Part shown: positions 1 to 5,493 of the stretch, in pieces
Layout of the letters: each line of letters begins with the position of its first letter
Numbering within the stretch: position 1 is the stretch's first letter
Assembly: GCA_964467615.1 (NCBI GenBank)
Contig: CAYXRK010000194.1
Coordinates: 1-8,955, forward strand
From: CAYXRK01 sp964467615
GTDB lineage: Bacteria > Hydrogenedentota > Hydrogenedentia > Hydrogenedentales > GCA-2746185
Direction of reading: 5' to 3'
DNA: 8,955 bases
Program-made: the position numbers and the translations under genes
Notes under the pieces: generated by a model
Databases searched by the model: none
Seen by the model: only the letters and a program-made list of their open reading frames with translations
What the model was told of the DNA's origin: nothing

Positions 1-52
1 GCCTTACTGCTTGGCCATGGATTGTTAGTCTCAACTTGAACGCTAATTAGAA

Positions 53-1570
53 TTAGACCTCTATTCCGTTCGCCAGCAAGAGCACGTGTGTTTCGAACGT
101 ATCGTTCGGTATTCCGGGAGACAATCTAACCGTCCGGGGCTGAAACTTGTATCCTTCCTTGCTAATCGAGTAGCCAAATGCCACGAGTGGAGGTGATATC
201 GAGATCGAAGCCAGACCTTCATCATTAGTTCTTCCTTGGCCGACCGAGGCCTGATCGGCATCTGCGGTGGTAAGCGTCACTTCTACTCCCGAAGGCGCTG
301 TCGGAAAGCCTTTGAGGTCCTCGGCGGTTTCCCCGCCACTCCATTTCTCATACTCCTCCTGTGAATCACAAATGTGGACGGTTACTTTCGCTAGGCTGTA
401 CGCCGCGTCGCCACCCGCTGGCGGAACGTCGCCGGTCGTCTCCCTTCCTATCACGAAATAAGCCGCGATGCCCGCGCCAATAAGCACTACGATACCGGCA
501 ATCAACTTGACGGGGATGGTCTTACCCTTTTCCTTGCTTACGCCAACGCCCGCCTCTCGGGCCACCGTACTCGCGCCATCCGCTATTGTCGTCGCAACGG
601 CTTCGGGCGCCACCGGCGAAATCACCGTCCCCGGCAACATCTGTACGCCGGTGATTGCCGAATCCGGTTTAGGGTTGATCGATTCGCGCAGCGCCGCCGC
701 CATTTCCGCGCCGGTTTGGTAGCGTTGGGCGGGGGCCTTGCTGAGCGCCTTTATGATGACCGCGCTGAGCGTTGGGTTGACTGTGACGTCGATCTCGTGC
801 GGCGGCAGCGGTGTCGATTTCAGCACCGCCGTCATCACGTTGCTGAGCGTTTCGCCGGTGAAGGGCTTCTGGTGGGTCAGCATCTGGTAACACATCACCG
901 CGGCGGACCACAGGTCCGAGCGTCCGTCCACTTGCCGCCCCTGGAATTGCTCCGGCGACATGTAGTGCGGAGTGCCGATGAGCGAGCCCTCCTGCGTCAG
1001 GCTCGAATCGCTCATGCGCGCGATGCCGAAGTCCGCGACTTTGACGGTGCCGTCCTTGAGCATGACAACGTTCGCGGGTTTGATGTCGCGGTGCACGACG
1101 CCCTGTTTGTGCGCGGCATCGAGCGCCTCGCACACCGCGGAGCAAATGCGCACCGTTTCTTCCGACGACAGGAACTGTTTCTTCTGGAGCAGGTCGTCGA
1201 GGTCGCCGCCTTCAAGGTATTCCATGGCGATGTACGCCATGCCGTCCTGTTCGCCTGCGTCGTAGATCGTGATGATGTTCGGATGGTTCAGGCCGCCCGC
1301 CGATTGCGCCTCGCGCAGGAACCGCTTCATCAGTTCCTCGGCCCGGCCCGACGCCTGCAACACGTCCGCCCGCGCCGTCTTGATCGCGACGCGCCGGCCA
1401 ATGTTCGGATCGCGGCCCTCGTACACCACGCCCATCGCGCCCTTCCCGAGCTCGCACACAATTTCGTAGCGCCCGAGTTTTCGCGGGCCAGTCGGCTGGA
1501 CTACGGTCGCGTCGGTGATGACGGTCGCCTGTTCGTCTGGGCCGTTGACAACGGTCTTGTCGTCGGGCAC
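53..1570 (-). CDS. Transmembrane Ser/Thr protein kinase (Hanks/PknB type) with exported C-terminal domain
   Basis: This 505-residue protein should phosphorylate Ser/Thr on cytoplasmic targets in response to something sensed outside the membrane. The kinase domain (about residues 35-297) has the Gly-rich loop GKGAMGVVY (42-50), ATP-binding Lys64, helix-C Glu87, the catalytic loop HRDIKPAN (160-167), DFG (180-182) and the activation segment ending GTPHYMSPEQ (199-208), so it looks catalytically competent. A linker leads to one membrane helix (about 354-374). Residues 377-505 would lie outside the cytoplasm and contain a stretch (GVEVTL, then GRTNDEGLASI, then SKEGYKFQP) that resembles a carboxypeptidase-regulatory or prealbumin-like beta-sandwich. 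There are no PASTA repeats. The GTG start at 1570 is supported by AAAGGA about 9 bases upstream. The N-terminal Thr-rich segment (16-24) could be autophosphorylated. No cognate phosphatase or substrate gene adjoins it, so the pathway is unknown. Confidence 0.93.
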   Translation of the reverse strand: MPDDKTVVNGPDEQATVITDATVVQPTGPRKLGRYEIVCELGKGAMGVVYEGRDPNIGRRVAIKTARADVLQASGRAEELMKRFLREAQSAGGLNHPNIITIYDAGEQDGMAYIAMEYLEGGDLDDLLQKKQFLSSEETVRICSAVCEALDAAHKQGVVHRDIKPANVVMLKDGTVKVADFGIARMSDSSLTQEGSLIGTPHYMSPEQFQGRQVDGRSDLWSAAVMCYQMLTHQKPFTGETLSNVMTAVLKSTPLPPHEIDVTVNPTLSAVIIKALSKAPAQRYQTGAEMAAALRESINPKPDSAITGVQMLPGTVISPVAPEAVATTIADGASTVAREAGVGVSKEKGKTIPVKLIAGIVVLIGAGIAAYFVIGRETTGDVPPAGGDAAYSLAKVTVHICDSQEEYEKWSGGETAEDLKGFPTAPSGVEVTLTTADADQASVGQGRTNDEGLASISISPPLVAFGYSISKEGYKFQPRTVRLSPGIPNDTFETHVLLLANGIEV

Positions 1571-1607
1571 GCACAGGTCCTTTCGCGGATTCGGGATTCG
1601 AGTGCGT

Positions 1608-1636
1608 AGTATCCAATAGCTTCAGCGGGGCTTCAA
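1608..1636 (-). promoter_or_regulatory. Candidate sigma-70-type promoter for the kinase gene
   Basis: Read on the minus strand, TTGAAG (1631-1636) and GATACT (1608-1613) are separated by exactly 17 bases and each matches four of six consensus positions. The predicted transcript would start near 1601, giving a leader of about 30 bases before the GTG at 1570. This is pattern matching only. Confidence 0.4.
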
Positions 1637-1689
1637 GTTTTGGGGCGGGGTATGTCGTCGGTTTTCGGTTTACCTACGGCGCGTCCAAG

Positions 1690-1718
1690 TTGATCCGGGG
1701 CGCATAGTTTGTTAATAT
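1690..1718 (+). promoter_or_regulatory. Candidate promoter for the phasin-like gene
   Basis: TTGATC (1690-1695) and TAATAT (1713-1718) have a 17-base spacer and four of six consensus matches each. The transcript would carry a leader of about 125 bases before the ATG at 1852. That leader contains the perfect palindrome CCCCCGGGGG (1792-1801), which could fold. The -10 lies inside the inverted repeat listed at 1711-1724. Confidence 0.4.
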
Positions 1719-1724
1719 GTTAAC
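1711..1724. repeat. Short inverted repeat GTTAA-N4-TTAAC, possible operator
   Basis: GTTAATATGTTAAC is a 5+5 inverted repeat with a 4-base centre, sitting on the candidate -10 of the phasin-like gene in a locally AT-rich patch of a GC-rich region. Its position would suit a repressor site, but no regulator is encoded nearby and such a short repeat can occur by chance. Confidence 0.3.
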
Positions 1725-1851
1725 CAGATGACCGGCGTGGACTTGCCGCGACCGGCCTGAACAACGTTGCGCGCCCGTTTCCTGGGCCGCGCCCCCGGGG
1801 GAACCAAACCACCGCACGCTCCCCCCGTGCATACCGAGGAGACGAGTACCC

Positions 1852-2235
1852 ATGGAGAACAGTCAGTTGGCGACAGGCAGCAAAGCCCAACCAGCGGCGA
1901 AGGGCAAGGCCAAGAAAGCGGAGACGCTCACCATCCGCCGCCGCGCGAGCAAGCTCGCGTTGCGCGCCGTCGAGTTCCAGCGCACGGCCTATGACCGCAC
2001 CGCGACGACCCTGAACGATCTGCAGGAACGCGCGGAGAACGGCCTGCTGGATCGCGTCAAGGTTTCGAAGCGCCTGCCGAACGAGGCGAAGGCGGTCGTG
2101 ACCGAGTGGATCAAGTTTTCGCAGAAGAACCGCGAATCGTTCACCAAGACCGTCGAGAAGAGCTACGACCTTGTCGGGCAGCTCATCGAGCGCGCCGGCG
2201 AAGCGCAGAAGGTCAACAAGGCCGTCGCCGCGTAA
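1852..2235 (+). CDS. Small helical phasin-like protein
   Basis: This 127-residue protein has a Lys/Ala-rich disordered N-terminus (about 1-27) and then an almost continuous amphipathic helical region rich in charged residues. It has no signal peptide, membrane segment or cysteine. The pattern AVVTEWIKFSQKNRESF, followed by further heptad-like helix, resembles phasins, which coat polyhydroxyalkanoate granules, and phasin-like proteins that act as cytoplasmic scaffolds or chaperones. I see no PHA synthase or depolymerase gene in the window, so a granule role is inference. The start has a strong GAGGAG ribosome site about 10 bases upstream. The gene is monocistronic, closed by a strong terminator at 2256-2289. 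The short length and basic N-terminus also allow a nucleoid-associated role like that of PhaF-type proteins. Confidence 0.75.
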   Translation: MENSQLATGSKAQPAAKGKAKKAETLTIRRRASKLALRAVEFQRTAYDRTATTLNDLQERAENGLLDRVKVSKRLPNEAKAVVTEWIKFSQKNRESFTKTVEKSYDLVGQLIERAGEAQKVNKAVAA

Positions 2236-2255
2236 CCCACCCCATCGCATTCAAG

Positions 2256-2289
2256 GCGCGGTCTCCGACACGGAGACCGCGCTTTTTTT
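2256..2289 (+). terminator. Strong intrinsic terminator after the phasin-like gene
   Basis: A perfect 12-bp GC-rich stem (2256-2267 with 2271-2282), a 3-base ACA loop and a run of seven T (2283-2289) make a textbook Rho-independent terminator, 20 bases after the stop codon. It ends only 19 bases before the isomerase start codon, which leaves almost no room for a separate promoter for that gene. Confidence 0.93.
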
Positions 2290-2308
2290 GATATCGTGCG
2301 CACCGAAC

Positions 2309-3196
2309 ATGGAAAACTCGATCGGTATATTCGCGGGGTGTCTTCGCCGGGTACCCTTCGCCGAACGCCTCGCTCTCATCCGCGCCGCGGGATTCGATGC
2401 GACCTGTCTCTGGTGGGACATCGAGCACCCCGAGGCAGACCATTGGCGCGACGCGGCCCCGCGCATGGTGCGCGACGCGGGGCTCGCGCTCGACAATCTC
2501 CACGCACCGTACCGGCGTTGCAACTGGCTCTGGACCGATGACGCCGAGAAGCGCGCGCATGTTGTCCGACTTCACGCCGAGTGCCTGCGCGATTGCGCGC
2601 GGTACTCAGCCCCCAAATTGGTGATGCACCTCTCCGCCGGAACGCGCGCACACGTGGACCAAGACGCCGGCTTGGATTCCATGATGTCGCTCGCCGAGAT
2701 CGCCCAACGCGAAGGACTCGTCATCGCCCTCGAGAACACGCGGCGGGACGATTTGATCGATGCGGTGCTGAACGCCGCGCCCGCAAATTGCGTTGGACTT
2801 TGTTACGACAACGCCCACGACCATCTCTACAACGACGAGCCCCACGCGTTACTCGATCGCTGGGGCCACAGGGTCGCGCTGGCCCACTTGTCCGACAACG
2901 ACGGGATACTCGACCGCCACTGGTCGCCCGGCGAAGGCGTCCTGAATTTCGCGCCGGTGTTCGTGAGATTGCAACGCGCCGGATACCGAGGAACGCTCAT
3001 GCTCGAGGCGATACCCAAGAACGCCGAGGAAACACCGGAATCGTTTCTCGACCGCGCGCGCCAACTCCGTGGCATGGGCATCTTGCCGATGCGCGCCAAC
3101 TCGCAGGCCCCACACCCCGGCCAAACGCCCCGCCCCGCTACTGCAAACGGATTCGAAATCGCTTACAATAGGGCCGTCGATCTAGGGGGACGAAGC
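2309..3196 (+). CDS. Sugar phosphate isomerase/epimerase, TIM-barrel (AP endonuclease 2 superfamily), no own stop codon
   Basis: The recognisable enzyme covers residues 1-254 from the ATG at 2309. It has the xylose-isomerase-like TIM-barrel pattern: barrel strands ending in ALEN (Glu142), CYDNAHDH (Asp167, His170), AHLSDND (His193, Asp196) and MLEAIP (Glu233), with Glu142, Asp167, His193 and Glu233 the likely divalent-metal ligands. Relatives isomerise or epimerise keto-sugars or inositol derivatives; the substrate cannot be read from sequence. The usual C-terminal helix ends at about LDRARQLR (254). The frame then enters a palindromic repeat (GMGILPMR), a Pro/Ala/Thr-rich stretch of about 30 residues, and continues with no stop into the receiver at 3197. 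The end given here is the base before the receiver ATG; true translation may run to 3598 as a 429-residue fusion. No clear ribosome site precedes the ATG and a strong terminator ends 19 bases upstream, so expression probably needs read-through or a leaderless transcript. Confidence 0.82.
3068..3097. repeat. REP-like palindrome (GMGILPM / GKMPMPR type) at the 3' end of the isomerase
   Basis: The segment GGCATGGGCATCTTGCCGAT and the bases after it form an imperfect palindrome. Bases 3077-3080 pair with 3084-3087 and 3072-3075 with 3089-3092, with one central mismatch and a 3-base TCT loop. On the plus strand it reads GMGILPM in the isomerase frame; on the minus strand it reads GKMPMPR or HRQDAHAT in two frames. 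From memory, these peptide strings recur as mistranslated dispersed repeats in Planctomycetota, Verrucomicrobiota and Hydrogenedentota genomes. Only one copy is present here and no target duplication was recognised. Confidence 0.6.
3141..3169 (+). promoter_or_regulatory. Weak candidate promoter for the response regulator
   Basis: TACAAT (3164-3169) matches five of six -10 positions. The hexamer CTGCAA 17 bases upstream (3141-3146) is a poor -35 with three matches. A start near 3176 would give a leader of about 20 bases carrying the AGGGGGA ribosome site. If real, the receiver can be expressed separately from the isomerase. Confidence 0.35.
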
Positions 3197-3598
3197 ATGG
3201 CCAAGAAGAAGGCATTGATCATCGACGACGAAACGATTATTCGGCAGGTGGTTGCGGGCGCACTCGAGGCCGATGGATGGGAGACCATCGAGGCGGCTGA
3301 CGGCAAAGACGCGGCCGACGTTGCGTCCAAGGAATCGCCAGACCTTATCGTGATGGACATGCTGATGCCCGGCAAGGACGGCCTCACCGCGTTCAAGGAA
3401 CTCCGGGTCGGCGACGCGACGGCGCACATCCCCATCGTAATGCTTTCCGGCATCAACGACATGGACGCGGGATCGAACCGCGACGCCGAGTCGATTGGAA
3501 TGGAAGCCGGCGTCGCGCCGCCCGAAGCGTTCCTGAACAAACCCGCCTCCGGCGACGAGATTCGGCAAGCGGCAAGAGAGGCGACGCGCCAGGCGTGA
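3197..3598 (+). CDS. Receiver-only (CheY-like) response regulator
   Basis: This 133-residue protein is a single receiver domain with no DNA-binding or enzymatic output domain. It has the acidic pair Asp10-Asp11, phospho-acceptor Asp54 within IVMDMLMPGKDG, switch Ser84 (IVMLSG) and Lys115 in LNKPAS, all the residues needed for phosphotransfer from a histidine kinase. The segment between Ser84 and Lys115 is longer than usual and rich in Asp/Glu/Gly (about 87-110), a modest insertion before strand 5. No histidine kinase adjoins it. The start is supported by AGGGGGA about 8 bases upstream of ATG and by MAKKKALIIDDE being a normal receiver N-terminus. The same frame is open upstream into the isomerase, so a fused product is also possible. 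Confidence 0.93.
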   Translation: MAKKKALIIDDETIIRQVVAGALEADGWETIEAADGKDAADVASKESPDLIVMDMLMPGKDGLTAFKELRVGDATAHIPIVMLSGINDMDAGSNRDAESIGMEAGVAPPEAFLNKPASGDEIRQAAREATRQA

Positions 3599-3613
3599 CC
3601 TCCCTCCAATAGA

Positions 3614-3649
3614 AAACGGCGAGCCACGCAAACGCGCGGCACGCCGTTT
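3614..3649. terminator. Hairpin between convergent genes, possible bidirectional terminator
   Basis: AAACGGCG (3614-3621) and CGCCGTTT (3642-3649) form a perfect 8-bp stem, extended inside by GCC (3623-3625) with GGC (3638-3640) after an A/A mismatch. It lies between the receiver stop (3598) and the stop of the minus-strand gene (3670). The A and T runs at the stem ends are short, so termination from this element may be only partial. Confidence 0.5.
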
Positions 3650-3669
3650 CGAAAAGCGATGTAGGCTGA

Positions 3670-4026
3670 TCAGGAGGCTTCAGAAACTTCGAAGACCTTC
3701 ATCCCGTCAAGATCCTTCACAGTCCCTTTCGCCGTCACTTGTTTGCCCATCAACGGGGCCATGATGTCCTTCGCGGCCTTGCCATTCCCGACAACGAGGT
3801 ACAACTCGCTCTTGTCGCCGTCCTTCACCAAGAACCCAATGGGATTGCCCTTCTCGGCGCAACTCTTTGCGCACGCGGCGTGACCTTCGCCCGACTTGCC
3901 CGTCATGTAACAATTGATATCAACGGGCTCGCCCTTAAGCGTGGCCTCACCGTCAGCGGCGGAAACGAACTGAGGGATGAGTGCGATGGCGGCAAGGGCC
4001 ATCATGGAGACGAACAACTTCTTCAT
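3670..4026 (-). CDS. Small exported protein with a Cys/His motif, function unknown
   Basis: This 118-residue protein starts with a clear Sec signal peptide (MKKLF, a hydrophobic core, then an FVSA-ADG cleavage site near residue 23), so the mature protein of about 95 residues is periplasmic or secreted. The mature part has Cys39 in VDINCYMTGKSG, then His49, Cys52 and Cys56 in GHAACAKSC, followed by KGNPIGFLVKDG and a small beta-rich C-terminal half (SELYLVVG, KQVTAKGTVKDLDGMKVFEV). This suggests an OB-like fold in which the HxxCxxxC motif plus Cys39 could bind metal or form disulfides. I recognise the pattern as recurring in small exported bacterial proteins but know no function. The ATG at 4026 was chosen over the longer open frame because it starts the signal peptide and has AAAGGAG about 9 bases upstream. 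A good promoter lies at 4067-4095, so it appears to have its own transcription unit. Confidence 0.82.
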   Translation of the reverse strand: MKKLFVSMMALAAIALIPQFVSAADGEATLKGEPVDINCYMTGKSGEGHAACAKSCAEKGNPIGFLVKDGDKSELYLVVGNGKAAKDIMAPLMGKQVTAKGTVKDLDGMKVFEVSEAS

Positions 4027-4066
4027 GGCGCTTTCTCCTTTGTCTGCGTAAACGCAACTACCAGCC

Positions 4067-4095
4067 ACTATACACCAAGACCCTTCGCTTGTCGA
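4067..4095 (-). promoter_or_regulatory. Promoter of the small exported Cys/His protein
   Basis: On the minus strand TCGACA (4090-4095, five of six) and TATAGT (4067-4072, five of six) are spaced by exactly 17 bases. This is the best sigma-70-like promoter I found in the window. Transcription would start near 4060, leaving a leader of about 34 bases containing the AAAGGAG ribosome site. Confidence 0.6.
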
Positions 4096-4231
4096 TAGCC
4101 CCGAAAGCCGCGCACTACCCTGACGTCCCGAATCCCAAATCGGAGTTGAGTTGGTGCTCCTGCCTGTGGTTTCTCGTTCGTCAATGTCTTCGCAATGCGC
4201 CGGGCGCTCCGAAATCGAGATTGCCGCGTCA

Positions 4232-4984
4232 CTATCGGTTATTTCTCGTGAGTGGGACGAAGCGGACGCGCTCGATGACGGATTGCTCGAAGGAGCCATC
4301 GTCTTGTTTTTGAAGGACAACGAGTTGTTGAATGCCTTCTTGCTTGCCGACGGGAATGACTAGGCGGCCGCCGGGCTTGAGTTGCTGCTTGAGTGGGACG
4401 GGGACGTGGTCCGGCGCGGCGGTGACGATGATGCCGTCGAAGGGCGCGTGTTCGGGCCAGCCTTGGTAGCCATCGCCGACGCGCGTGGTGACGTTGGCGT
4501 AGCCGAGTTCATTGAGCGTGGCGGCGGCGCGCTCTCCGAGTTCGGGGACGATTTCGATCGTGTAGACGTGCTTGACGATTTGGGCGAGCACGGCGGCTTG
4601 GTAGCCGGATCCGGTGCCGATTTCGAGGACTACGTCGTCAGGCTTGGGTTGGAGCGCTTCGGTCATGACCGCGACGACGTAGGGTTGCGAGATGGTCTGG
4701 CTGAATCCGATGGGCAGGGGCGAATCGGCATAAGCGTCGGAGCGAACGGCTTCGGGCACGAAGCGGTGGCGGGGCACGGCCTTCATCGCCGCGATGACGG
4801 CTTCATCCTGGATGGATGCGCGGCCGAGGATACCCTTCATGAGTTGCGTATCAACCATTCGTTCACGCAGACGCCTGAATTCGTTCTCGGAATCGCCGTC
4901 CTCCTGCGCGTGGGCGCCCGCCATCATTATCAACAGCGCCGAGGTGAATCGCACGAAACGGAGAGAGAAGATTTGGTCGTACAT
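4232..4984 (-). CDS. pcm: Protein-L-isoaspartate O-methyltransferase with a signal peptide
   Basis: This enzyme transfers a methyl group from S-adenosylmethionine to the carboxyl of L-isoaspartyl residues, starting repair of aged proteins. The 250-residue sequence carries the family hallmarks: VPRHRFVP (70-77), SQTISQPY (95-102, the substrate-site region), SAM-binding motif I VLEIGTGSGYQ (119-129), the TIEIVPEL acidic loop (142-149), VTAAPDHVP (187-195), LKPGGRLVIPVG (202-213) and RFVPLT near the C-terminus. A Sec-type signal peptide precedes the catalytic domain: a short positive N-region, SALLIMMAGAHA, and cleavage near residue 26. Cytoplasmic homologues start at about residue 37, so the extension is additional. 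Export is inferred from this leader alone. It is the second gene after the 75-residue protein (30-base gap) and lacks an obvious ribosome site. A TACAAT box lies at 5005-5010. Confidence 0.94.
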   Translation of the reverse strand: MYDQIFSLRFVRFTSALLIMMAGAHAQEDGDSENEFRRLRERMVDTQLMKGILGRASIQDEAVIAAMKAVPRHRFVPEAVRSDAYADSPLPIGFSQTISQPYVVAVMTEALQPKPDDVVLEIGTGSGYQAAVLAQIVKHVYTIEIVPELGERAAATLNELGYANVTTRVGDGYQGWPEHAPFDGIIVTAAPDHVPVPLKQQLKPGGRLVIPVGKQEGIQQLVVLQKQDDGSFEQSVIERVRFVPLTRNNR

Positions 4985-5004
4985 GGCTAGCGTAGCGGTT
5001 GATA

Positions 5005-5010
5005 ATTGTA
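5005..5010 (-). promoter_or_regulatory. Possible -10 box just upstream of pcm
   Basis: On the minus strand TACAAT reads at 5010-5005 and matches five of six -10 positions, but no convincing -35 is present 16-18 bases upstream. If used, the leader before the pcm ATG would be only about 14 bases. Otherwise pcm is co-transcribed with the upstream small gene. Confidence 0.25.
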
Positions 5011-5014
5011 TCGT

Positions 5015-5242
5015 CTAGTTTTGCTTGCGAACTTTGCCGACGACGTGGACAACAACCGCGACGCCTTCGATTTCTTCAGGCAGCGCCACAGAGGACTCTT
5101 CCTCAAGGTTTACCTTCAGTGCATAGTGCCCGTCCTTCCGGGTGATCCCCACCCCCGAAATACGCGCATCGGAAGGAAAAGAATTCTTGACCTTCCCCTT
5201 CGCCGCTCGCGCCAACGCCAGCTCGCGATCCGTGCCGCTCAT
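5015..5242 (-). CDS. Conserved small protein of unknown function
   Basis: This 75-residue protein has no signal peptide, membrane segment or cysteine. The N-terminal 20 residues look helical (RELALARAAKGKVKN). The rest has a compact alternating pattern: ISGVGITRKDGHYALKVNLEE, then ALPEEIEGVAVVVHVVGKVR. The pattern GVGxT-(x)n-YALKVNL-(x)n-LPxEIxGVxVxVxxVG resembles a small alpha/beta domain that I recall next to or within bacterial trypsin-like peptidases, but no protease is encoded here and I cannot name a function. The ATG at 5242 lies after a weakly purine-rich leader. A minus-strand TATACT at 5276-5281 could be its -10. It is probably co-transcribed with pcm, 30 bases downstream. The patterned sequence and regular codon use argue for a real gene. 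Confidence 0.75.
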   Translation of the reverse strand: MSGTDRELALARAAKGKVKNSFPSDARISGVGITRKDGHYALKVNLEEESSVALPEEIEGVAVVVHVVGKVRKQN

Positions 5243-5275
5243 GGGTCAATTATCGACCTCAATGTATCGCCTATC

Positions 5276-5281
5276 AGTATA
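5276..5281 (-). promoter_or_regulatory. Possible -10 box for the 75-residue gene and pcm
   Basis: TATACT on the minus strand matches five of six -10 positions. Transcription would start near 5269, 27 bases before the ATG. No good -35 was found at the right spacing, so this is weak. Confidence 0.28.
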
Positions 5282-5376
5282 CAAGATTGATCCTCCATGC
5301 GCTCACGACATTCTCAATGGTCCTCGCTCGTCCTGATCCCGCTCTCATGCAACCCCGCGCTCGTTCGCGGCATCAA

Positions 5377-5406
5377 TTGGAGTCACTGGCGGGTGCTTGA
5401 TACTAT
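5377..5406 (+). promoter_or_regulatory. Weak candidate promoter for the ExbB-ExbD-ExbD operon
   Basis: TTGGAG (5377-5382) and TACTAT (5401-5406) are 18 bases apart, with three and four consensus matches. They lie in the 251-bp divergent gap (5243-5493) upstream of the first channel gene. Nothing else, such as an RNA gene or a convincing small protein, was recognised in that gap. Confidence 0.3.
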
Positions 5407-5493
5407 TTCGCTCGCTATAGGCTGCGGGCCTTGGCTCGCGCATGCCTGGCCCGGTTCCATCAATGGCCTCTTCGGGGGAGACCAAGTAACGCT

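Noticed and set aside
716..1609. Long plus-strand open frame opposite the kinase gene
   Set aside because: It is antisense to well-supported kinase motifs, and its Arg/Val/His-rich translation is typical of reverse-strand artefacts in GC-rich genes.
2171..2308. N-terminal extension of the isomerase frame
   Set aside because: It overlaps the phasin-like gene and runs through the perfect terminator stem. The residues are low-complexity and not part of the TIM barrel.
3072..3092. Palindrome as an intrinsic terminator for the isomerase
   Set aside because: It has no T run after it and a mismatched stem; its sequence fits a dispersed repeat better.
4027..4320. N-terminal extension of the small exported protein
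   Set aside because: The signal peptide begins at 4026 with a proper ribosome site, and the promoter at 4067-4095 lies inside the extension.
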